Source: Aphidius gifuensis (lineage: Eukaryota; Arthropoda; Insecta; Hymenoptera; Braconidae). Taken from it: a stretch of DNA of 64,000 bases. Location: contig NC_057792.1 of NCBI RefSeq assembly GCF_014905175.1, positions 6,138,001 through 6,202,000 on the forward strand, read 5' to 3'. The position numbers were made by a program, and so were the translations under genes. The notes beneath the pieces were generated by a model. The model was not told where the DNA came from and did no database searches. It saw only the letters and a list, made by a program, of their open reading frames with translations. Positions 48,147 to 58,605 of this stretch are shown piece after piece; position 1 is the stretch's first letter; each line of letters starts with the position of its first letter.

Positions 48147-48430
48147 ATGTCTTGTGAAAAAGATCATAACCCTGAGTTAGATATTCTTGCAAAATTAGCT
48201 GGTATCAATGCATCACCAGCAGTATTCAGGTAAAAATATTAATTCTAACCTCAATAACAAAACAAACAACATCAAAATAATAATTATCCGATTGACTTTT
48301 CAGAATTATAAGTGAATTATTAATAATGCAAGTTGCACCAGAAGAAATTTATCGACTTCTAAGGAGTATAAGTCCATTATCATTACGAACTCATGATCAA
48401 GCAATGAAACCAAGTGTCTCATCACGTTAA
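48147..48430 (+). CDS. MZT2: Mitotic-spindle organizing protein 2 (MOZART2-like)
   Basis: Small gamma-tubulin complex component. Exons: 48147-48229 and 48304-48430; 69 residues. The core LDILAKLAGINASPAVFRII followed by SELLIMQVAPEEIYRLLRSI matches the MOZART2 helical domain (vertebrate pattern: L-A-G-ID-P-VFKIL-DLLKLNVAP-AVFQMLK-). The disordered C-terminal tail of vertebrate MZT2 is almost missing, leaving only about 20 residues after the core. The start has a good context and no upstream Met. The stop lies 40 bases from the stop of convergent RNase H1. Confidence 0.82.
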
Positions 48431-48470
48431 AAACAATAAAATTAAATTGAAAAAAGAACAAAAACAAGCT

Positions 48471-49629
48471 TTACTTTTTGTATTCTTCAGCACCAAGTCT
48501 TGCAAGTGAATCAGCCATTTCATTTCCATGTATACCAGCATGTCCTCTAACATGATTCTAAAAAAAATAAATCAAATATTAATTCTATTCTAATGATAAT
48601 AATTACAAAATAATAAATATAATAATTACAAATTCAACATCCATTGTTTGTAATGCTTTATCCATTTCTTCAAGTTCTTCACGATTAATAACAGCATGTC
48701 CAGATGATGTTTTCCATCCTTTTCTTTTCCATCCAGCCATCCATTTTGTTGAACAATTAATTAAAAATTCTGAATCAGTATTAATACGTATTTTTTTTAA
48801 ACCATGATTTTTAGCAATTTTAACAGCTTCAGTAACAGCTTGTATTTCAGCATTATTATTTGTAGCACGTCCTTTAACTGGTTTTGATATATTTGCAAAA
48901 TGATTATCACCAAAATAAACACCATAACCAGCTTTAGCATTTTTATAACCATTACCAGAACATGCACCATCAGTATATATATCAACACGACCATTAGAAT
49001 CATATTTAAATTTTTCATCAATATTATTATCAATATATTTTGTACGTAATGGTGATTTTTTAGCTGATGTACTGTATTCATTACTTGATGATTTTGATAT
49101 TGATGAATATGGTCTAAAAATATTAACATTATTATTATTTATAAATATTGTTTATAAATGTTATTAATATTATTACCGTTTTAATGATGATGATGTTTTT
49201 GTTGATGAATATAAAGAACCCCATTTGCCAGATGAATCTGATGAACCAGATGAACTTCCATGATAATTATAAGTATTATTTTTGTTACTTGATGATGGTG
49301 AATATTTTTTATATGATGAGCCTGATGTTGAACTTGATTGTTTTATATTATTTGTATAATTATTGTATGAACCAGATGTTGATGTTGATGAGCTATTTTT
49401 TTCACTTATAAAATCAGCAGCACCAGATTGTGAGCCAAATTTTTTAAATGTTGCACCAGGATATTTATCAACTTGGGCTTTACATTCATCCCTGTTTTAT
49501 ATATCAATATCAAAGGAAAAAATTATTATTAATATTGTTAATTTATTATTATTATTTTTATTAATTTTAATCTTACCAAGTTTTATAAATTCCAACATTG
49601 CGACCTTTAGCAACAGCGTAATAACTCAT
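48471..49629 (-). CDS. rnh1: Ribonuclease H1
   Basis: Cleaves RNA in RNA-DNA hybrids in nucleus and mitochondria. Exons: 49629-49577, 49491-49177, 49113-48630, 48557-48471; about 312 residues. N-terminal hybrid-binding domain at residues 1-50 (YYAVAKGRNVGIYKTWDECK, VDKYPGATFKKFGS). A Ser/Asn/Tyr-rich linker follows. The catalytic domain, about residues 155-312, has all four carboxylates: IYTDGACSGNG, NNNAEIQAV, INTDSEFLI and HVRGHAGIHGNEMADSLA. There is no clear mitochondrial presequence before the first Met (MSYYAVAKGRNVG), so translation from here would give the nuclear form. It diverges from the transposase-derived gene. Confidence 0.96.
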
Positions 49630-50066
49630 TTTTGAAAAGAAATTATTTTTAAAATTAGATAATAATGATAATGATAGTCGACCATTCATTTAGTATTAAA
49701 TTGTTAACATTAAACAATTGTTTAATTATTTCAAGAATGAGCGAATATACCTATTATAATTTATAACCTCAAAAAAGAAAAAGGCTTTTTTTGTGTTTAC
49801 AATAATAGTTGTGACTTTTAACACGAGAGGAGCTGAGAAATTTTAAGCAACAAAAAAAAAAAATAAATAAATAATAAAAAACAATAAAAAAAAATTACGC
49901 CATGTTGTTTATTGTAACGATCATTACACAAGTAAAAATGTGCCTTTGACGCTGAAAACACCCAAATAAAAATAAAAAAATACTTATTATTTTTTAACTT
50001 TTTTTTTTTTTTTTTTACTTTTTCTATTATTTATTATTGTGTTGAGTTTAAATTTATTATAAAAAA
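49630..50066. promoter_or_regulatory. Divergent spacer RNase H1 / transposase-derived gene
   Basis: AT-rich; a less AT-rich patch around 49905-49965 ('acgccatgttgtttattgtaacgatcattacacaa') is the probable promoter. No defined motif. Confidence 0.4.
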
Positions 50067-51815
50067 ATGTCTGAAATAACAACAAGGTATGGAAAATAAT
50101 ATATTAATTTTTAATTGTCAATTGATGATGATAATAATAATGATAATTTTTTACTTTTAATATAGCAATGAAAAAGAAACAATTAAAATTGGTGATAATG
50201 GTGGATTTTTTGATAGTATTGTTAGGCCAATGTTTCAATCTGGCCATGAAGGTGAATTACATACTTGGTTAAAAGACATGAGTTTAATTAGATCATCATT
50301 ATCATGTTCAAATCCAGATTGTAATGAACGTAATTTGACATGGCATTCAGCACGTGTTGTTGATAGATTCTCATGGAAATGTTTAATATGTCGAAAAAAT
50401 TATGCAATTAGAGATTCTTCATTTTTTCATAGTGTTAAATGTGATTTTAAAACAGCATTAGAATTAATACTAGGATGGTGTCAAAATATACCACCTAAAA
50501 CTATTGCATCAATTACAAGTAAGTTTATTATTATTGTTATTATTCAAGAAAAATTTACATCCTTTAGTTGTCAAAATTACAATTGACTAAATAAAGCAAT
50601 TCGAAAAAATTGTTTTGTTTTAAAAATATGATTATTGATAGTTAAAAATTTTGATAATTTCAAGGACATTAACGACTTTTAAATACTCCAGTTTTAAATT
50701 TGTACATAAATTTTGCTTTCTTTGTTTAGTTAACTAATGGCAAAATTATTATTTTAATTAATTGTTTAAATAGCTAATTGTTATTTTTTGTTTGTGCCTT
50801 GATTCACTGATAATAATAAAAATTATTTAGATGACAATTAAAATTTTTTATTTGTCAATAAAGGTTTGATTAAGAAATTTTATTTTTTAATTTTTCATTT
50901 AATGATAAAGATACTTGAATAAATAATATTTATACATCAATTAAAATGATAATTTTATTTTTTTTCTTGAATATTCAATTGACAGAGAGATAATCCACCA
51001 ATTATTGTAGAAAAAATACAAATATAAAAAGCCCAAAAATTATTATTACTATTAATAGTTGATGTTAATGATGATAATTTAATTACAGATACAAAAGATT
51101 TTAATGCTAGAAAAGTATATGAAAGATGTACAAAAATAGCTGATACATGGGTTATGAGTCATATTAATGAATATTTATTTGGTGGTCCTGGTAAAGTACT
51201 TGTTATTTATGAATATCCTGGTGGTAATATGTTACAAGATGGTATTGAAATTGTTAAAACTAAAAAACGTAATAATTCACCAACAATATTATGTATTATT
51301 GAAGCAAATAATATACCACCAAAAATGTGGTTTCATATTATGCAAACAATGCCAGAACAAATAAATCATAAAAATGATGATACATTTAATGATATTAAAA
51401 AAAAAGATAATACTTTTGATGAAGCAATTGATGTTATAAAACGACATATTTTACCTGGTAGTTTTATTGTTGCTAATAAAAATTCTAAATGTTTTAATTT
51501 TAATGCAATTGTTGAATTAAAAAATTATCAAACATTTTCAATTGATGTTTTGGAACAATTTGATAATAATGATACACAAAAATTACGTGATAATTTAGGT
51601 ATGTATTTATTTATTTAAAAAATTTTTTTTTCTTTTATTTATATAGTTTTTTATTTTTAGCAACTATTTGGCAATCAGCTGTTGATATTTGTGAAGATGT
51701 ATTAGAATCACAAAAATCACAAGGACAATCAATAATATCATCATATTTATGGCGTCAAAAATTTTACTTCCAAAATATGCTTCATCAAATTGCCGATGAA
51801 TATCGTTTTAAATAA
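50067..51815 (+). CDS. Domesticated ISXO2/Merlin-type (IS1595-like) transposase gene
   Basis: Exons: 50067-50086, 50166-50518, 51089-51598, 51661-51815; about 345 residues. Residues about 45-110 form a zinc-ribbon-plus-helix module, CSNPDCNERN then WKCLICRKNYAIRDSSFFH and CDFKTALELILGWCQNIPPKT, the usual front of ISXO2/Merlin transposases. The following part keeps the fold landmark FGGPGKVL (normally GG-KVVEIDE), but the first catalytic Asp region reads VIYEYPGGN, and no intact DDE triad can be assembled by eye. It has four exons with clean splice sites, no terminal inverted repeats nearby and no frame damage, which speaks for a host gene. Intron 2 contains a 460-base copy of GGA sequence. 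Function unknown; DNA binding through the zinc ribbon is the best guess. Confidence 0.72.
50581..51040 (+). repeat. Copy of GGA intron 3 / exon 4 start inside intron 2
   Basis: Matches 27726-28184 in the same orientation with about 3% differences. The copied exon piece begins after GACAG at 50985 and has lost its frame meaning (TCA to TAA at about 51026). The acceptor site is intact, so a cryptic exon is conceivable, but it would bring an early stop. Confidence 0.93.
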
Positions 51816-52501
51816 TTGTGAAGAAAAAAAAAAGGGAAGATAATATATATATATATTTATAGTTACTTATTAATTAAATTAATAATCAGTTAAATATTTT
51901 TGATAAATTATAAAAGCAATAGCCTTTTTTTAAAGGCATGTTATTGATAATTTAAATTTTATCAATTTAAAGTCTTCCAAGCTTTACAATAATTATGGAT
52001 GACATTGAGACTGACCTCAAGTGCCTGTCACAAATAAAAAAGTTGATATTTTTACATGAAAATAATGAAATTTTATATATGATAAATAATCATAAGATAT
52101 TAATTTTTTAAAAAAACAAACAAATAATTCAAAATTATTAATTGATCTATTTTATATAATAACATAGTTTAATTTATCGTTTTTTATCGAATGCCTTGTG
52201 CAATGTTAATTGATGAAAATTTAATCAACAAATACATAATTATTATTATTTTAAAAAAATAAAAAGCACAATTATCGTTATAAATTTTTTATTAACAAGT
52301 TAAGTTTGCAAGTTCTTACATTAAAAAAATAAAATATTAATAATAATTAATAATAACAACAATAATTAGTTTATATTTATAAAAAAATATATTTCTTTAT
52401 ACATTTTATAAAATATTTATAAAAAAAAAAAAACGTATGTCAATTCGCACATATTATTCATTAATTTTAATTTATTTAAAACATTAAATCATGATGAAAT
52501 A
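51816..52501. other. Convergent spacer, transposase-derived gene / FGGY
   Basis: 3' UTRs and AT-rich sequence. 'aagtcttccaagctttac' around 51971 is slightly GC-richer. No gene is seen. Confidence 0.5.
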
Positions 52502-54491
52502 TTAAATATTTTCATTCATAATTTTTTTATACTCTTTTTGATCTTGTACCATTTTTAAAAAAACTTTGTATTTTTTTTCGTGATATCTAAAAATGGAAAA
52601 ATAAAAAAAAATAATTTTATAAATATGAAAAAATAAATAATAAAAATAATAAAATAAACTTACTGATTAATTTTTTTATCTGGTTCAATAACATTTGCAT
52701 TACCAGACATATTAAATATTGCATTATCAATATTATCAAATTTTTTTGATGCACAAGCACCAAGTATAGCTGAGCCAAGTAAAACTGATTCACAATTATC
52801 TGGTATTAGTACTGGTACACCAATAGCATCAGCATGAATTTTACAAAATAAAAAATTTTTCGAAAGTCCACCACATATTAGAATTGTCTTAATATCATAA
52901 CCATTATTATTTAAATAATTAAATATATGTTTTGTACCATAAATAATTGATTGTAATGTTGCAAGATAAATAATTGCAAGATTATATTCATCATTATTTA
53001 ATGTTAAACCACAAATCATACCTTGTAAATTAGGATCAGCAAGTGGTGATCTATTACCATGGAAATCAGGCCAAATATGTATATCATTTGTTAAATATGA
53101 TATATCATTAATATTTTTATCATTAGCATAATTTATTAATAAATTTGTTAAATATTCTTGTATATGAATATTAGTATTATTAATTTTTTTATTTATTTCA
53201 ATTGTTGCTGGATGATTATTTATTATATGATCAATTAATTTACCAGTTGTACTTTGTCCACCTTCATTTAAATAATATTGGGGTATCATTGCACCCCAAT
53301 ATGGACCCCAAATACCATTAACAAATATTGGCTTTGATGATACAGCCATATGACATGTTGATGTACCACAAATAAGACTTAATCTTGATGAAAATAATTT
53401 TGATATTTTTGGATTATCTTTTGATGATATACCAATCATACCAAGACCACCAGCATGTGCATCAATTATTGATGTTCCAACTGGTGTACCTTCTTTAAGA
53501 CCAAATTCAGCTGCTGCTAATGCTGTTAAACCATTTTCAATTGGTTCACCAGGTGCTTTTACAATGTTACCTATAATATATGTATATTTTAATTTATTTA
53601 TAAATTCAAGTTTATTAGTACAATATATACTAATAGTATTACCAATTTTTTTCCAGTTATTTTCTTTTAAACATGATAAACCAATTTTTGTTAAATAATC
53701 TTCATTCCAACCATTTATACCAAATTCATTTGCATTGTAATTCCATTTACAAACAAGTGAACATAATGATCTTGAAGTATAAAAAATAAATAAGCAACTG
53801 TATCAATTATTAATAAATTTTTTTACCTTGATTCTGAACCAGTTGCTTTCCATGTTAAAAAATCAGGTAAATCAAAATATAATTTAACACGTTTAAATGT
53901 ATCTGGTAGATTTTTTTTTAACCACATAATTTTTGGTATTTCCATTTCTAATGATATTTTACCACCAACAAATTTTAATACTTCATGATTCATTTGATTG
54001 ATAATGCTTGCTTCCATTTCAGCTCTATGATCCATCCATAAAATAATATTTCTTTCATCATCACCTAATAAAATTATTAAAATAATTATTGTTTATTAAT
54101 AATATAATTCTATATGAGCTTTATAATATTACCAGTTAAACTTGCTGTTACTGGTTTACCAGCATCATCAAGTAATACAAGTGAACAAGTTGCATCAAAA
54201 CCAATTCCTTTGATATATTCATTTGATATTTCACCAACAACTTCCTGAAATGAAATTGAATAATATAATATATAGCATTAAAACTTTAAAATAATAAATA
54301 AAAAATTTTACAACCTTTACAACTTTTTTAACTGAATTCCAAATATCATCAGAACTTTGTTCATAATAATCTGATAAATAATTAAATGTTTTAATAACAT
54401 TTGTTGCTATTTTTAATAATTTACCATTTTCATCAAATAATGCTGCTCTTGCACTACCAGTTCCAACATCAACACCAATATAATAATTCAT
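52502..54491 (-). CDS. FGGY: FGGY-family carbohydrate kinase (FGGY carbohydrate kinase domain-containing)
   Basis: Predicted cytosolic sugar (pentulose) kinase; the human orthologue phosphorylates D-ribulose. Exons: 54491-54312 (or ending 54315), 54244-54133, 54064-53827, 53770-52664, 52586-52502; about 573 residues (human 551). N-terminal ATP/phosphate loop YIGVDVGTGSARAALFDENG, then EQSSDDIW, GFDATCSLVLLDD, ILWMDHRAEMEA, GGKISLEMEIPKIMWLKKNL, FDLPDFLTWKATG, SLCSLVCKWNY. The C-terminal half has LICGTSTCHMAV, WGPYWGAMIPQYYLNEGGQS, DFHGNRSPLADPNLQG and ILICGGLSKN (adenosine motif). The tail YHEKKYKVFLKMVQ is family-typical. Exon 1 has two overlapping in-frame donors three bases apart. It diverges from POP5. 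Confidence 0.94.
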
Positions 54492-54945
54492 TTTTAAATA
54501 TTATTATAAATAATTTGTAAATTGAATATTATCTTTTGGGTATTTAAAATTCAACTAAAAATTTTCATCAATTATTATTGAATATATATTGAGATTATTA
54601 TAAATTATCATTTCGTAATATTTGATATTTATTATTTATCATTATTTATGGAATTTCATTTCTTCAACTAGTTGACCTCGAGATTGTGATATCAAGTAAG
54701 TAAAAAAAAAATAAACTATCACATTATCAGCACACGTGACACCAAAAAAAATTATTGTTTATTTCGATTTTCGATTCACTCCAGAAGAGAAATCATAACA
54801 AATTCTGTCAAAGAAAAAAATTTAACTTAAATAACAAAAAAATAACATGAAACAAGTAAACTAAATAATAAAAATATAAAATAAATAATTAATAATTTAA
54901 AACAAATATTATTGTTAATTATCAAAAATAAATTGTTGCTAAAAA
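54492..54945. promoter_or_regulatory. Divergent promoter FGGY / POP5
   Basis: Includes a CACGTG E-box at 54733-54738 in the patch 'cagcacacgtgacacc' and a less AT-rich zone at 54650-54800. The rest is A-rich, likely POP5 5' UTR. Confidence 0.5.
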
Positions 54946-55640
54946 ATGGTTCGATACAAAAACAGGTAAATGAAATAATTTAATTTTGAATAATAAACAA
55001 TATAAATTATTAATATATTTTATTTTATTTGAAAAAAAATTTAGATATATAACGATTGAAATAAAACCAAGAACAAATGAAAAAAAACCACTTGTTTTAA
55101 AAGCATCAGCATTATATGATGCTGTACAAAAAAAAGTTAAAGAAATGTTTGGTGATTTTGGAATTGCTGCAATAAGATCAGGTTTTAATGGTAAATAATT
55201 AAATATTAATAATAATTATGATTGATTGATTATCAATGGTGATTGGAATTTGTTATTTTGATTTTTTTTATAGCAAAATATTGTAATAATTATACAAAAA
55301 TTGCAATGATTAGATGTCGACATGGACCACATGAATTTGTTTTATCATCAATACCAAAAATAAATGATGTTGGTGAACGTAATGTTACAATAAATATACT
55401 TCATGTTGGTGCAACAATGAAGCACTGTTTTACATATATAAAAGTAAATAAATAGTAAAAAATCTTAATTATTTTAAAAAATTTAAAAAAATAATTAATT
55501 GTTTTATATTTTTTAATTTACAGAAATATCAAGAAAAAAAACTTGAATTAATTTGGAGTGATTTAAAAAATGATAATGAAAAGAAACAAATGATTGATAT
55601 CATGATGACAATGACACCATCAATGAAAGAACTTACATAA
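54946..55640 (+). CDS. Pop5: Ribonuclease P/MRP subunit POP5
   Basis: Protein subunit of RNase P (tRNA 5' maturation) and RNase MRP. Exons: 54946-54965, 55045-55190, 55274-55443, 55524-55640; about 150 residues, normal for the family. It starts MVRYKNRYITIEIKP (vertebrate start MVRFKHRYLL), continues FGDFGIAAIRSGFNAKYCNN (family G-G-A-A--I-F-VKY-N--T) and has IAMIRCRHGPHEFVLSSIP and the NILHVGATMKHCFTYIKKYQ block. The C-terminal acidic/Lys extension is variable in the family. Confidence 0.92.
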
Positions 55641-56742
55641 TTTTGCCAAAAAAAAAAAATTGAAAATTAAATTCATAAAATTTTTGTAAATATAAATATT
55701 AAATGTTCATAAACATAATAAATTTCGTATGAAACAATAAAAAATTATTAGATATTTTTAAAAATAACAATAAATAATAAATAAATAATAATAAATAAAA
55801 AAAATTTAAAATATTAAAAACAAAATACTAAACAAATCAATAATTTAAAAATAGTTTTAATCTCATTTTTTTCTTGATTAAAATAATTTTTTTGATGTAA
55901 TTTTTTAATATTACATTAAAAAAGTATTAAATATCACATGAATACATATTTATTGTGCTACATTCAGTAGCACAGAAAAAAAAAAGAAGACATAACTTGT
56001 CAAAAACACGAAGAAAAACATTTGAAACACACAATTGCCTATACTGTATGATATAAAAAATTCTTATATCACTCTGATACAAGTAAAAAAAAAAGATACT
56101 GTTTACCATAAATTTTTCATGCAAGCTGCATTGAATTTCATGTCCATGGAATATAGGAAAATTTTTATTCGTTTAAAGATTGTAGTAAAAAGAAATACGA
56201 TAAAGCTGCATTTAAAATCTGAAATTAAATTTAAAAAATTTATTTTAATAACAATTAATAAAATTACTGATTTTTATTTATTTCTTAAATTTATAAATCC
56301 CAGTGGCAATGCAGCCATTATAGGGATACAGGTAGAATTACATAGGTTGTGTAATTAATCACAGTGTAATAGACATATTATAAACATTTGTATATATATG
56401 TACTTGAACTTAAATTAAATTGTATTGAGTTAAATTAGATTACGATAAATTAACTTAAAAATTAAAAAATTATGACCATTATTGGAATTGCTTAAGAACT
56501 AGACTAGGTACAAGAGGAGAGTGAATCAAACATGATTAGATTTTTGTACACAGCTATAATAACATGATGTGATTTAATAGCAACGTATTCCTACAGACTT
56601 TATTGTTAGTAGTAGAAATCGTAGCATTAACAGGTGATAAATGAGATGAATGTGAGGTCCCATGTGCCAGATAAAAAGGTGAAACTTTACGTAGATTAGT
56701 TGATAGCTGATGATTATTAATTATTAATTATAATTCACTTAC
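55641..56742. other. Spacer between POP5 and the odorant receptor; possible OR terminal exon
   Basis: The left half is AT-rich with a small hairpin (TGTGCTAC...GTAGCACA) at about 55955-55975. A plus-strand 107-codon open frame (56035-56358) has no recognisable domain and no splice context. From about 56460 to 56710 the base composition is more complex. A minus-strand candidate last exon of the receptor starts after CATCAG near 56706; one frame reads PVNATISTTNNKV, faintly like the VVNATYSYF tail of odorant receptors, but this is not secure. Confidence 0.4.
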
Positions 56743-58052
56743 TGATGTGAAAAGTTTAGCATCAACAGATACTATACCACATGCAGTAAAACTGACTGGC
56801 CTTTGACTCATCATAATAATAAGATATTTTCCTAAATCTCGTCTGTATTGTGTTTCCCATGAACACGTATAAATTGCCATACGAAATTTTTCACTCTATC
56901 AATTATAAAGTTAAAAATTTAAATAACCAAAACTGTTAATGTTATTAATTAAATATTATTGAAAATAAAAACCTCTTCAATAACTTTTTCACCTGCCCAT
57001 GCATAAATTAAAGCTTGTGATAATTTGTAACAAATATAAACAGTAAACCATATTACTTGACCAATAGTTATTTGTGTCATCTAATAATAAAATTATTATA
57101 TATAAATATTACGTTAATTTAGAGTGTTAAAAAAATAAAATATTACTTGGCTTATTTGAAAAACTAAACAACACAATATAAGCGCAGTTGTAATTAATAA
57201 TACAATTACAATTTCGCCATATATTTCCATTAATAATTCACAACAATTTATTAATTTATGATGTTTTATAACAATATCTTTGATATTATTCTTTAATTGA
57301 TCATCAAGTTTAATATTTTCCATTTCATAATTTAATGCACGAAATTGTGACATAATATGTGAACAATAATAACCAAATAAATTATCAGTACATGTACCAA
57401 TTGAACAAAAAACAAAACTCAAAATTGATTCAAATGCAAAATGTGCCCACCATAGAGGACTACCACCCACAATTTCATATGGATATATTGTTGGATTTGT
57501 GGTATATTTGGGTGTACATGGTGTATGTGTTATGGGGGTTATTGGAAATGAATATAATACAGTTCCAATAGCATAGCCAAAAAAAAATATTCCAAATGAA
57601 ATATGTTGTGCAAAATAATCAAGTGGACCAAGCATTGTAGTCACAAGTTCATCTGATTTTCCCAATTGTGATTTTAATATTTCTTCCATTGTATCTTCAA
57701 CTTCACGTAATTTTTTACGTCGATAAATAAACACGACAACCTTTTAAAAAAGTACATAAATAAATGAATAAATAAATAAATGTGTTTTTAAACTTACCTT
57801 GAGTGTTACAATAGAGAAACTCAAGCTTAAACTTGCTCCTTTTAAAACAATTGTAAAAGAATGACGATTTTGATACATAAAATTTAAAACAGCAGAATAT
57901 ACAATGACAAGATAGACCACAACAATATATGATTGGATACAATAAAAATTAGTATTCGGATTTTTTTGAGGCCATATACCCAAAGCCATTGTTACTAATT
58001 TTAGTCTTTTTCTACATTTTGCAATATTTTTCAATTGTTCTTCTTTTCCCAT
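56743..58052 (-). CDS. Insect odorant receptor (7tm_6 family), 3' end uncertain
   Basis: Seven-transmembrane inverted-topology ligand-gated channel subunit of olfactory neurons, working with Orco. Exons: 58052-57798, 57740-57147, 57080-56973, 56895-56743; at least 370 residues. Start GKEEQLKNIAKCRKRLKLVT then LGIWP, the classic OR N-terminal pattern before TM1. Several TM segments (YIVVVYLVIVYSAVLNF, ISFGIFFFGYAIGTVLY, IVIVLLITTALILCCLVFQ). The C-terminal signature is present: QVIWFTVYICYKLSQALIYAWAGEKVIEESEKF then YTCSWETQYRRDLGKYLIIM and RPVSFTACGIVSVDAKLFTS. Family members need one more short exon (usually containing TYSYF), which is not clearly found, so the gene may be incomplete or decaying. 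An alternative start is 24 bases upstream (58076). Confidence 0.85.
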
Positions 58053-58605
58053 TTTTATTGAACTAATATAAACCACTGCAGTGAATTATAAAGAGTGACT
58101 AAAAAAGAAAAACCAAAAACGGTAAATAATTGGTAAATAATTATTTATACCAAAATAATAACTCTTAATTGGAGTTTTATCGAAAAAATAACGAGGTATT
58201 TAAAATAATTTGAGTTTAAAAACTTTCTTTTAAAAGTAAATTATCATAAAATTATTTTATTAATTATTAATAACAGTCTACCTGAAAATTGTCACGCAAT
58301 CATATTATAAAATCAATTCTAATTTCAACCGCACTTAAAATTATAAACCTGTAAATTTTTAAAGATCACATGAAGCAATGCAGAAGGGTCATATGGGTAG
58401 ATAATTTCATTCTGTCTGGTTAATCTATAAATTGACGAGTTAATACGATTTGATAATACAGCTTTATAAGGTATATGGATAAAAAATTTTAGTTCAATAT
58501 TTTCCAAGGGACATAAAAGTGTATTTAATCAAAAAATATATAACGACTTTATATATATTTAAAATCATCAACTATACAGTTTCAGTTGCTTTTTTTTTAT
58601 TATTT
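58053..58605. other. Spacer upstream of the odorant receptor, with an unassigned open stretch
   Basis: A minus-strand frame at 58507-58325 codes for about 60 residues including FIHIPYKAVLSNRINSSIYR and QNEIIYPYDPSALLHVIFKN. Its composition is like coding sequence and it ends at a possible CAG|GT donor. It is not recognised and could be a leftover of the FAS relic's neighbourhood or a lone exon. The rest is OR promoter sequence. Confidence 0.4.

Noticed and set aside
50067..51815. Horizontal transfer of a bacterial IS1595 element
   Set aside because: Codon use and base composition match the neighbours, and it has spliceosomal introns; eukaryotic Merlin ancestry is simpler.
56035..56358. 107-codon plus-strand open frame between POP5 and the odorant receptor
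   Set aside because: Lys/Ile/Phe-rich as expected from AT composition; no motif, no neighbouring exon, no promoter evidence.
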